Source: Rhodococcus rhodochrous (lineage in GTDB: Bacteria > Actinomycetota > Actinomycetes > Mycobacteriales > Mycobacteriaceae). From it: a stretch of 64,000 nt of DNA. The notes below the pieces were generated by a model. That model saw only the letters and a program-made list of their open reading frames with translations, did no database searches and was not told the DNA's origin. Below, one piece after another: positions 30,257-37,525 of the stretch (the stretch's first letter is position 1; each line of letters starts with the position of its first letter). A program made the position numbers and the translations under genes. The DNA lies in assembly GCF_900187265.1 (NCBI RefSeq), contig NZ_LT906450.1, positions 4,393,444 to 4,457,443 on the forward strand, read 5' to 3'.

Positions 30257-31122
30257 GCATCGAAGCGATCACCTGGGCGCTCGAACGCGCCGACATTCCG
30301 TCCCCCACTCCGCCCGGGATGCCCTCAGCGCCAGCCCTGACAGTAGTGCTGCTCGGCCTGGCCAATCATGCGTCCCGACATGGTGCGGATGCGTATCCAT
30401 CCGTGAGGAAGCTCGCCGGGTACGCCCGCATCAGCGAACGCCAGGTGCAACGTTGCCTGAAAGCGCTCGCCGCTCTCGGCCTCATCTCCAAAGGCGATCA
30501 AGAGCGAATTGCAGCGACAATCCCTCGCGAAGACCGTCGCCCAGTCCTCTACAACCTGTCGATGAAGCGGGGTGACACGTCGTCACCCCGCAGCTCTGAA
30601 CGAGATGACAAGACGAAGCGCCACGGGGTGACGGGAACGACCGAGCGAGGTGACACCCCGGTCACCCGAACCGTCCTTGAACCAACAAATGAACCTGCTG
30701 CACTCCCCCGCCCGACAATTCGCACCCGCGATGCAACACGTGCGCAGCAGCCATCTCCCATCGACCGACTGGCCACGGCGTGCCGCCGGGCCGGCCTGTC
30801 TGCACGGTTCGACACCCTGACGCCGGCGAAGTGCACCCTCGTCGAGCAATCGATCGACACTCATGGCGTAGATGCTCTTGTCCGCGCCGCGCTCGAATGC
30901 CATCGACCGTGGGACCCAGCTCGCTCCGCAGCAGCATGGATCCCGATCTGGCAGTCGCTGCAACCACCCCGCCCGAAACTCCCGCCACGATGCGGCCGGT
31001 GCGATGAGTACGGCTGGTTACCCGACGACGAACTCGGGCGTGCAGTGCGATGCCCATGCCGCCAAGTGACGTCGCACAGGATTCCCACTTCACCTCAGGA
31101 GGCGATGCTCTTGGCAGCATGA
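30253..31122 (+). CDS. Helix-turn-helix protein of plasmid/integrative-element type
   Basis: A 289-residue protein starting at GTG 30253. Residues about 20-85 form a winged-helix domain (HASRHGADAYPSVRKLAGYA, RISERQVQRCLKALAALGLI) as in the HTH_36/DnaD-like replication-initiation proteins common on actinobacterial phages, plasmids and ICEs. A low-complexity linker follows. The C-terminus has a putative zinc-binding knot (CGRCDEYGWLPDDE ... RCPC). No integrase, excisionase or transfer gene is adjacent, so it may be an orphan remnant of a mobile element. DNA binding is inferred; the exact role is unknown. Confidence 0.75.
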   Translation: MSIEAITWALERADIPSPTPPGMPSAPALTVVLLGLANHASRHGADAYPSVRKLAGYARISERQVQRCLKALAALGLISKGDQERIAATIPREDRRPVLYNLSMKRGDTSSPRSSERDDKTKRHGVTGTTERGDTPVTRTVLEPTNEPAALPRPTIRTRDATRAQQPSPIDRLATACRRAGLSARFDTLTPAKCTLVEQSIDTHGVDALVRAALECHRPWDPARSAAAWIPIWQSLQPPRPKLPPRCGRCDEYGWLPDDELGRAVRCPCRQVTSHRIPTSPQEAMLLAA

Positions 31123-31304
31123 GCACACTTGCCGCTGGCGGTAGTGCGCTGGCGCCGTAGTTGCCCTCGTAGCAACGCATTCCGATCCCTTGAGTGGTGC
31201 TGCGAGTGATACGACGACGTCGCGAATCAGACATCGCCGATTCCTTCTCTCGGTACCATGAGCCCGTATTTCGTGGAAACGAGCGGCGGCATGCCGCGGA
31301 GGAT

Positions 31305-32108
31305 GTGAGGCAACTGGCACCCGAAGAAATCGAACATCGTCCGATAGCAGTGTGCGTCGTCGGGACCGGCGCGATCGGACAGACGGTGATCGACGCTCTG
31401 CGCGCCGACTCGGTGCCGGACGTAAGCCTCACGGCCGTGTTGGATTCACGAAGCAGCCCGGAGGAGGCCGCCGCCGCATTCGACGCCGCAGACATTGTGG
31501 TGGAAGCTGCCACAGTCGACGCCGCTCGGACTTTGCTCCCCGAAGTGGTGAAACGCGGAAAGGACGTCATCGTCTGCTCGTGCGGCGTCTTCGCCGAGCG
31601 CGGTTTCGATGTGGAGTCGTTCAGCTCCGGACCAGGACGTGTGCTGCTCCCGACGGGCGCGATCGGCGGTTTCGATGTTCTGGCCGCAGCGACACGTGCA
31701 GGAAGCCGCGATGCACGCCTCACCCACACCACGATCAAACGGCCCGGCGCGCTCGGCATCGAAGAATGTCTGGACGCGGAACGCACCGTTTTCCGAGGAT
31801 CTGCCCGAGAGGCTGCGCTGGCCTTTCCGCGAACCTCGAACTCATCGGTGGCTCTCGCTCTCGCGACCCTCGGACTCGACCGGGTCGAGGTGGTGGTCGT
31901 TGCCGATCCCGCCGCTACGAGCACGCGTCACAGAGTCGAGTGGGAGTCACCGCTCGGCCGGTACGAGCTGGCGTTCGAGAACTCGATCGACCCGGCATCG
32001 AGTGGGCGCACGTCTGCGATCACAGCCTGGTCGGTGATCGAGGTACTTGCTGCGCTATCGCTCGGGATCGGTCCCGGCGCGGTCGTGCTCGGGCCTCGCC
32101 GCAGGTAG
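31305..32108 (+). CDS. L-aspartate dehydrogenase-like (DUF108) oxidoreductase
   Basis: About 267 residues. It has an N-terminal NAD(P)-binding Rossmann motif (CVVGTGAIGQTVIDAL), followed by ADIVVEAATVDAARTLLPEV, VIVCSCGVFAE and PTGAIGGFDVLAAA, and the family motif TTIKRPGALG. The family converts L-aspartate and NAD(P)+ to oxaloacetate/iminoaspartate, or acts in NAD biosynthesis. The start is uncertain: GTG 31305 is just behind GGAGG, a GTG at 31194 would add 37 atypical residues, and a GTG near 31350 lacks a ribosome site. A different amino-acid dehydrogenase activity cannot be excluded. Confidence 0.75.
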   Translation: MRQLAPEEIEHRPIAVCVVGTGAIGQTVIDALRADSVPDVSLTAVLDSRSSPEEAAAAFDAADIVVEAATVDAARTLLPEVVKRGKDVIVCSCGVFAERGFDVESFSSGPGRVLLPTGAIGGFDVLAAATRAGSRDARLTHTTIKRPGALGIEECLDAERTVFRGSAREAALAFPRTSNSSVALALATLGLDRVEVVVVADPAATSTRHRVEWESPLGRYELAFENSIDPASSGRTSAITAWSVIEVLAALSLGIGPGAVVLGPRRR

Positions 32109-32307
32109 TGGCCGACCTCCCGAACAGCTCCCAAGGCTCGCCGCGGAGATTGGTCGCTTTCGCGTGTTTGGACCAGAATTTCGGGACGAAAGTCCCAGGT
32201 GTGCGGGCGGAATCGTAACCACTTCTGTCACATTCATGTTTCCTGATAGTTGCCTGGGTAGCGGAGCGCGAACAGGTCCTGTACACAGTGTGAAACAACA
32301 CATTTCG

Positions 32308-32356
32308 CAGGTGAAGGTGTAACTCCCTACCGGGAGCGGCAACTCGGTTTCACCTG
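32308..32356 (+). promoter_or_regulatory. Structured 5' leader (nested stems) upstream of 32382
   Basis: Outer arms CAGGTGAA (32308-32315) and TTCACCTG (32349-32356) enclose an inner hairpin CTCCC-tacc-GGGAG. It ends 25 nt before the GTG of the next gene, so it could be an mRNA control element. Confidence 0.35.
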
Positions 32357-32381
32357 ACCTACTCGCACCCTGGAGCAGCCT

Positions 32382-32759
32382 GTGACCACATCATCGATTT
32401 CCGACCGACCGGCACGGGTACTTTTCCTCGGCACCCCCTCCAACTCCGTCGCACTCGACAGGTGGGCAGAACTGCAGGAGCGCCTCGGCCTCGCAGGTAT
32501 CGAGACCACGACCGCCTTCGAAGGCGAGGTGGATTACGCGATCCTCACCGAGGATATTCTCGACGGCTACTGCACCGCTGCCGAGGCACTGACCCTGCAG
32601 AAGCTCCGGGCTCGCGGGATCACATGCGCAAGCACCTGCGCCGGTCCCGAGCAGATCCTCGCAGCGCTAACGGAGACCTCCGCCGACGTTGCCTCGGTGG
32701 TGCCGATCTCGGCGGCCAGGGGACGCAGTTTTGGACGCGCTGTAAGCAACGCCGTCTAA
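32382..32759 (+). CDS. Uncharacterised 125-residue protein
   Basis: Starts at GTG 32382 with GGAGC about 6 bases upstream and is followed at once by a strong terminator, so it looks like a real single-gene unit. The middle reads as an alternating alpha/beta domain (RVLFLGTPSNSVALDRWAEL, TTTAFEGEVDYAILTEDI, then an Ala-rich helix and two cysteines in GITCASTCAGPEQILAAL). The layout is loosely reminiscent of a BRCT-like domain, but I cannot name a family with confidence. The codon bias is normal for the region. Confidence 0.6.
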   Translation: MTTSSISDRPARVLFLGTPSNSVALDRWAELQERLGLAGIETTTAFEGEVDYAILTEDILDGYCTAAEALTLQKLRARGITCASTCAGPEQILAALTETSADVASVVPISAARGRSFGRAVSNAV

Positions 32760-32769
32760 TCACAGAACG

Positions 32770-32814
32770 AATCGTGCGCGTCGGTGGATATTCACCGACG
32801 CGCACGATTTGTTT
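32770..32814 (+). terminator. Rho-independent terminator after the 125-residue gene
   Basis: A perfect 17-bp stem (AATCGTGCGCGTCGGTG / CACCGACGCGCACGATT) with a 6-base loop, followed by TGTTT. It also separates this gene from the convergent SDR gene. Confidence 0.85.
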
Positions 32815-33042
32815 CGAACCATTTTCTACGGCGAGGGCATTCCGCCATTGACGTGGATCGTCGCCCCAACCACGTAGCTCGACTCCGGCGACGCCAGGAA
32901 CACATAGGCGGGCGCCAACTCGGTCGGTTGCCCAGCACGCCCGAGCGGGGTGTTCTGCCCGAATTCGGGCAGCTCCTCCTTCGGTTGGCCATCCGAAGGC
33001 TGGAGGGGCGTCCAGATCGGTCCGGGCGCAACCGCGTTCACG

Positions 33043-34406
33043 GGGAGTGTCCGATAAACGGTGGATCCGGCCTGGCATCGGTTAGTTGATGCGTCCTTCG
33101 AAAGTGATCGCGAAGGCATTGAGGGCAGGCTTCCACCTCATCGCCCATCGTGCCCTACCCCGACCGGTGGGGTCCAGCGCCCGCGTCGCAAGATAGAGAC
33201 ACTTCAGCGCGGCCTGCTCGGTCGGGAAATGCCCACGGGCGCGGATCGCACGCCGGTAGCGGGCATTGATCGACTCGATCGCGTTCGTCGAGCAGATCAC
33301 CCGCCGGATCTCGACGTCGTAGTCGAGGAACGGCACGAACTCGCTCCACGCGTTCTCCCAGAGCCGGACGATCGCCGGATACTTCGGTCCCCACTTGGTG
33401 GCGAACTCGACGAACCGTTCCTTGGCCGCGGCCTCGGTCGGAGCGGTATAGATCGGTTTGAGATCGCGGGACATCTCGTCCCAATGCTGGCGTGGTGCGA
33501 ATCGAAAAGTGTTGCGGATCAAGTGGATAACGCAAGTTTGCACCACTGCGAGTTCCCACACGGTGTTGATCGCCTCCGGCAAGCCTTTCAACCCGTCGCA
33601 GACGACGATGCACACATCGGCCACTCCGCGGTTTTTGATCTCGGTGAGCACCGCCAGCCAGAACTTCGCGCCTTCCCCGCCGTCGCCGGCCCACAACCCC
33701 AGGATGTCGCGTTCACCGTTGACGGTCACCCCGATCGCGACGTAGATCGGTCGGTTGGTGACCTGACCGTCGCGGATCTTGACGTGGATGGCGTCGATGA
33801 ACACCACCGGATACACCCGATCGAGGGGCCGGTTCTGCCACTCGGTCATCTCCTCGAGCACCTTGTCGGTGATCCGGGAGATGGTGTCCTTCGACACCGA
33901 CGCTCCGTAGATATCCTGAAAGTGTGCCGAGATCTCGCCGGTGGTCAATCCTTTGGCGCTGAGCGAGAGCACGATCTCGTCGATGCCGGTCAGCCGCCGT
34001 TGCCGTTTGCGCACGATCTTCGGTTCGAAGCTCGAGTCGGTGTCCCGCGGGACGTCGATCTCGACCGGGCCGATCTCGGTGAGCACCGTCTTCGATCTGG
34101 TGCCGTTGCGGGAGTTGCCGCTGCCGCGACCGGCCGGGTCGTTCTTCTCGTAGCCGAGGTGCTCGGTCATCTCCGCATCCAGTGCGGTTTCGAGCACGTT
34201 CTTCGTCAACTGCCCGAGCAGTCCGTTCGGGCCCATCAGCTCGATGCCCTGCTCTTTGGCCTGGGCCAGCAGCTGCTGCGCCAACTCCAGCTGGTTCACC
34301 TCGTCCGCCATGGGCTCCAGTGTTTCCGTCACGGTCGATCCTTCCCGCCAAGCTCGCTGCTCGGCGTGTCAGGCCAACCCGGATCCACCGTTATTCAGAC
34401 AGTCCC
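33043..34406 (-). mobile_element. IS256-family insertion sequence, 1364 bp
   Basis: The ends GGGAGTGTCCGATAAACGG and, inverted, GGGACTGTCTGAATAACGG are imperfect inverted repeats that continue to GTGGATCCGG. The 8-bp target duplication CGTTCACG is present at 33035-33042 and 34407-34414. The size and TSD length fit IS256. Confidence 0.92.
33082..34332 (-). CDS. IS256-family (mutator-type) transposase
   Basis: A 416-residue protein starting MTETLEPMADEVNQ. The DDE residues lie in VVFIDAIHVKIRDG, VVCDGLKGLPEAINTVW and STNAIESINARYRRA. The conserved CVIHLIRNT and KFWLAVLTEIKNRG motifs are present and the length is complete, so the element looks mobile. Confidence 0.94.
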   Translation of the reverse strand: MTETLEPMADEVNQLELAQQLLAQAKEQGIELMGPNGLLGQLTKNVLETALDAEMTEHLGYEKNDPAGRGSGNSRNGTRSKTVLTEIGPVEIDVPRDTDSSFEPKIVRKRQRRLTGIDEIVLSLSAKGLTTGEISAHFQDIYGASVSKDTISRITDKVLEEMTEWQNRPLDRVYPVVFIDAIHVKIRDGQVTNRPIYVAIGVTVNGERDILGLWAGDGGEGAKFWLAVLTEIKNRGVADVCIVVCDGLKGLPEAINTVWELAVVQTCVIHLIRNTFRFAPRQHWDEMSRDLKPIYTAPTEAAAKERFVEFATKWGPKYPAIVRLWENAWSEFVPFLDYDVEIRRVICSTNAIESINARYRRAIRARGHFPTEQAALKCLYLATRALDPTGRGRARWAMRWKPALNAFAITFEGRIN

Positions 34407-35263
34407 CGTTCACGCGGATGCCCTTCTCCGCCAGCTGGGTCGCCATGTTCTTCGTGAAGTTGTTGATCGCGGCCTTCGTCGACGAGTAATCGATCAACGC
34501 CGGCGACGGCTGGTACGCCACGATCGATGTGGTGTTGATGATCGTCGAGCCCGGTTGCAGATGCTTCAATGCCGCGCGCGTGGTGCGGAACATCGCGAGG
34601 ATGTTCACCTGGAAGGTCTGCTCGAGTTGATCGTCGGGCAGGTCGTCCAACCCTTCGACCGCAATCTGCTTGCCGGCGTTGTTGACCAGGATGTCCAGGC
34701 CACCGAGTTGTTCGACCGCCTGGTTGACGACGTCGGAGCAGAACGAGGCATCCGTCAGATCACCGGGAAGCGTGACCGCCTTACGACCGCTCTCGTTGAT
34801 GATGCGGGCAACGTTCTTTGCGTCGGGTTCCTCGTCCGGCAGGTACGAGATCGCGACGTCGGCACCCTCCCGGGAGAAGGCGATGGCAGTAGCAGCGCCG
34901 ATGCCAGAGTCACCACCGGTGATCAATGCCTTGCGTCCTTCGAGCCGGCCTGTGCCTCGATAGGAGAATTCGCCGATGTCTGCTTTGGGCACCATGTCGG
35001 CGTCGAGGCCCGGCTCGGGCTGGTCCTGCTTCGGTGGCGAGATGGACGGGTAACGAGTCGTCGGATCCTGGAACTTCAGTTGATCGGTCTTATTGGTGTG
35101 CACGTCTTGTTCAGCCATGAGTACCGCCTGTCAATGGGTGATCGTTCGAAGTGCTCGAAAGCTTGTTGCAAATGGCTTCCCGGGGCAGCAAGACCGCAAA
35201 CCCCGACACCTGCGACGACTTCTTCCACGACAGGAGACTCGGACGAGCGTTCACCGAAAACGA

Positions 35264-35539
35264 TCAGGGCTTGTCCACTCGACACGCACGCCCCGTGAAG
35301 GTGTACCTGCGTCTCTTGGTGCCACGCTTCCGACGTCGAATCCCCTTCGGTGATGCGCGCTCCCCTTCGACCGGTGACTGTGCGTCCCGCAGGACGGGAC
35401 GGCCAGCCACGTCGAGAGTCGACCAACGCTCGGCAGGCGCTTCGCGTTCGTCACGCGCGCGGATGATCCGACCGAGAATCACCGCAGCGGCAACGGACAC
35501 GACGGCCCAACCGAGCAACACCCAGAGAATCCAATGCAC
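35264..35539 (-). CDS. Small single-helix membrane protein, function unknown
   Basis: A 91-residue protein starting at GTG 35539. Residues 3-25 form a clear membrane helix (ILWVLLGWAVVSVAAAVILG), followed by a charged cytoplasmic tail (RIIRARDEREAPAERW ... RRRKRGTKRRR). The ribosome site is weak and I know no family, but the sharp helix/charge pattern supports a real protein. It lies upstream of the interrupted SDR gene on the same strand and could be co-transcribed with it. Confidence 0.5.
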   Translation of the reverse strand: MHWILWVLLGWAVVSVAAAVILGRIIRARDEREAPAERWSTLDVAGRPVLRDAQSPVEGERASPKGIRRRKRGTKRRRYTFTGRACRVDKP

Positions 35540-35642
35540 GACTTGGACAACGGTCCAAGTTTCCCTCTTGTTACGCGATCAGACGGACTTCACCCCGAAC
35601 TTCACCCCGTCAGCTGGTGTTATCGAGGGTCCCGGCCTCTGG

Positions 35643-35678
35643 AAAGTAGCCACGAAGAACAAAGTAGCCACGAAGAAC
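35643..35678. repeat. Perfect tandem duplication of an 18-bp unit
   Basis: AAAGTAGCCACGAAGAAC occurs twice head to tail, immediately beside the terminator hairpin at 35683. It looks like a recent slippage duplication. Confidence 0.85.
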
Positions 35679-35722
35679 AAAGACCCCGCCGGAAGGGCAT
35701 GCGAGTAACCTTCCGGCGGGGT
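35670..35722 (-). terminator. Terminator of sugar transferase 2
   Basis: A perfect 14-bp stem (35683-35696 with 35709-35722, ACCCCGCCGGAAGG / CCTTCCGGCGGGGT), 12-base loop. On the minus strand it is followed by CTTTGTTCTT. It lies 84 bp after the stop of the gene ending at 35806. Confidence 0.8.
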
Positions 35723-35805
35723 TCGATGTCACCGTGCAGGGGACGGCGACAGCCTGAGACACTACCGTGAAGTTGATCTTGGGGCGAGAATCGCTCGATC
35801 GAAGG

Positions 35806-37332
35806 TCAGTACGCGCCTTCGCTGGCGACGACCGCTTTCACGGTCTTCATGATGATCAGCACGTCGGAGACCATGGACCAGTTCTCCACGTACGACAGAT
35901 CCAGACGCACCGACTCGTCCCACGACAGGTCCGAGCGACCACTGACCTGCCAGAGACCCGTGACGCCGGGGCGTACCAGCAGACGACGCTTGACCCGGCC
36001 GTCGTAGCTCTCCACCTCGCGCCGCAGCGGCGGACGCGGTCCCACCACGCTCATCTCGCCGCGCACGACGTTGATGAACTGCGGCAACTCGTCGATGCTG
36101 AACCGGCGCAGGACCCGGCCGACACGAGTGACGCGCGGGTCTTCCTTCATCTTGAAGAGCAGACCGGCACCCTCGTTCTGATCGAGCAGCGTGTCGACCA
36201 GCTTGTCGGCGTTCTGCACCATCGAGCGGAACTTGATCATCCCGAACGGAGTTCCGTCGAGTCCGATGCGCTCGGCCTTGTAGAAGACCGGACCGCCGTC
36301 CTCGAGCTTGATCAACAGTGCCACGACAGCGAAGACCGGCGCCAGGCACAGCAGCGCGGCGAGCGAGAACGCGAGGTCGAACAGACGCTTCCCGCTGCGC
36401 TTGGCACCGTGATAGCTCGGCTTCTCCACATGGATCAGAGGCAACCCGGCAACCGGACGCATCTCGATGCGCGGACCGGCGACGTCGACGACGCCGGTCG
36501 CCACCACCAGATCGGCGCGCTCGGGTTCGAGCTGCCACAGCAGGTCGCGAATGCCCTCGTGACCAAGAGTCTCGGTGGCGGTCACCGCGACGGTGTCGGC
36601 ACCCGAAGCGCGCAATGCTTCGACGACGGTGTTCTCGTCGCCGTGGATCGGGATCTGCCGTCCGTCCACATCGATGCTCTCGCTCGGCACACCGGAATAA
36701 CGCGGCACGCACACGCCCACCACGCGATAACCCTCGCCGCTGCGACGCTGGAATGTGCTGGCCATGTGGCGAACTGCGCGAGCACCGCCCACCACCAGCA
36801 CCGACGTCGTGAACTCGCCCTTCCGGCGCCGGCGTGCGACGGCTCGTCGCCAGACCCACCGGAAGAACAGCAGACCCGCCAGACCGACGGGCAGAGCGAT
36901 GGCGAGATAACCGCGCGCGAGTTCCATCCGGAAGATGAGCGCCACGATGGCAACGAGGCCGAAAAGATTGAGCGTCGCCGAAACGACGCGCTGATATTCC
37001 TCGAAGCCGGCGCCGATCACCCGCCTGGAGCGTGTACGGAACAATGAAAGAAATGCGATCCACGCGGCGCCGAGCGCAACGGAGATCAGCGTGTAACTCA
37101 GCGTTCCGACACCGTCCATGGTGACGAGCGAGTCCTGGCCGAACCGCACCACGTGCGCGAGCGCGACAGCCAGCACGACGACCAGAGCGTCAGTCACGAA
37201 CAAGGTATTGACGTAGGACTTCTGCCAGCCCCACCTGGTGGACCTCCGATTACCGGCCGGAGCGCCGGTACTGGTGTCGATACGCGAAAGGTCTTGCACA
37301 GCATCGTCGTTTGTCTGACGAACCGTGGTCAT
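35806..37332 (-). CDS. Polyprenyl-phosphate sugar-1-phosphate transferase, paralogue 2
   Basis: A 508-residue protein starting at ATG 37332 (MTTVRQTNDD), which overlaps a 6-codon leader stop. It has the same architecture as the enzyme at 26877-28409: N-terminal membrane helices, LVVGGARAVRHM middle domain, and a C-terminal catalytic domain with KRLFDL, FYKAERIGLDG, DELPQFINV, VVGPRPPL and RPGVTGLWQVSGRSDLSW. It is more diverged from paralogues 1 and 3 than those are from each other. It stands alone, with its own terminator and no adjacent glycosyltransferases, so it could prime a different polymer or back up paralogue 1. Confidence 0.92.
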   Translation of the reverse strand: MTTVRQTNDDAVQDLSRIDTSTGAPAGNRRSTRWGWQKSYVNTLFVTDALVVVLAVALAHVVRFGQDSLVTMDGVGTLSYTLISVALGAAWIAFLSLFRTRSRRVIGAGFEEYQRVVSATLNLFGLVAIVALIFRMELARGYLAIALPVGLAGLLFFRWVWRRAVARRRRKGEFTTSVLVVGGARAVRHMASTFQRRSGEGYRVVGVCVPRYSGVPSESIDVDGRQIPIHGDENTVVEALRASGADTVAVTATETLGHEGIRDLLWQLEPERADLVVATGVVDVAGPRIEMRPVAGLPLIHVEKPSYHGAKRSGKRLFDLAFSLAALLCLAPVFAVVALLIKLEDGGPVFYKAERIGLDGTPFGMIKFRSMVQNADKLVDTLLDQNEGAGLLFKMKEDPRVTRVGRVLRRFSIDELPQFINVVRGEMSVVGPRPPLRREVESYDGRVKRRLLVRPGVTGLWQVSGRSDLSWDESVRLDLSYVENWSMVSDVLIIMKTVKAVVASEGAY

Positions 37333-37349
37333 GACGGAAGAACCCTCAT
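37329..37349 (-). CDS. 6-codon leader ORF upstream of sugar transferase 2
   Basis: ATG, five codons, TGA (peptide MRVLPS), overlapping the enzyme start as ATGA with starts 17 nt apart. GGGGAGG precedes the leader, not the enzyme. Same geometry as at 28406 and 46668. Confidence 0.6.
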   Translation of the reverse strand: MRVLPS

Positions 37350-37354
37350 AGTGT

Positions 37355-37370
37355 GTCTCCTCCCCGAGAC
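37355..37370 (-). promoter_or_regulatory. Conserved 16-nt palindromic SD element (copy 2)
   Basis: Minus strand GTCTCGGGGAGGAGAC, identical to the copies at 28431 and 46695, 5 bases before the leader ATG. Confidence 0.65.
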
Positions 37371-37525
37371 GCTTCGACGCTCGAGCACCTCCCTGCACTC
37401 GGACGTCGACAACCCCGTATACCGAAGCCACGTCCCCCGTAGCGGCCCCGATACGTTATGCGATTGAGATCGTCTCACAGAAGTGTTGCTTGCGCGCGAC
37501 AACAAAAGAGAAGTTATCGAGAAAC

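Larger units (their letters stand above)
32826..35118 (-). pseudogene. SDR-family oxidoreductase gene split by an IS256-family element
   Basis: The N-terminal part (ATG 35118 down to about 34407) has a 45-residue hydrophilic extension, the cofactor motif LITGGDSGIGAATA, LVNNAGKQ, the catalytic Ser (TTSIVAYQ) and YSSTK. It is cut at GIRVN. The C-terminal part continues at 33042 down to 32826 (AVAPGPIWTPLQPSD ... YVVGATIHVNGGMPSP). Removing the IS and one copy of its 8-bp duplication restores a perfect frame (IRVNAVAPGP) of about 307 codons. The intact gene would encode a general-stress-type SDR like the YhdF/YdaD group. No decay is visible outside the insertion. Confidence 0.9.

Noticed and set aside
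31303-31308. ATGTGA start-stop next to the aspartate-dehydrogenase start, as a further leader element
   Set aside because: A six-base coincidence with no repeat elsewhere and an uncertain start codon. Not comparable to the three 6-codon leaders.
33061-35298. 745-codon plus-strand frame over the IS256 element
   Set aside because: Antisense shadow of the transposase and SDR fragments; no ribosome site and repetitive composition.
35643-35678. Short tandem repeat considered as a CRISPR-like or att site
   Set aside because: Only two adjacent 18-bp copies with no spacer, no cas genes and no integrase; simple slippage explains it.
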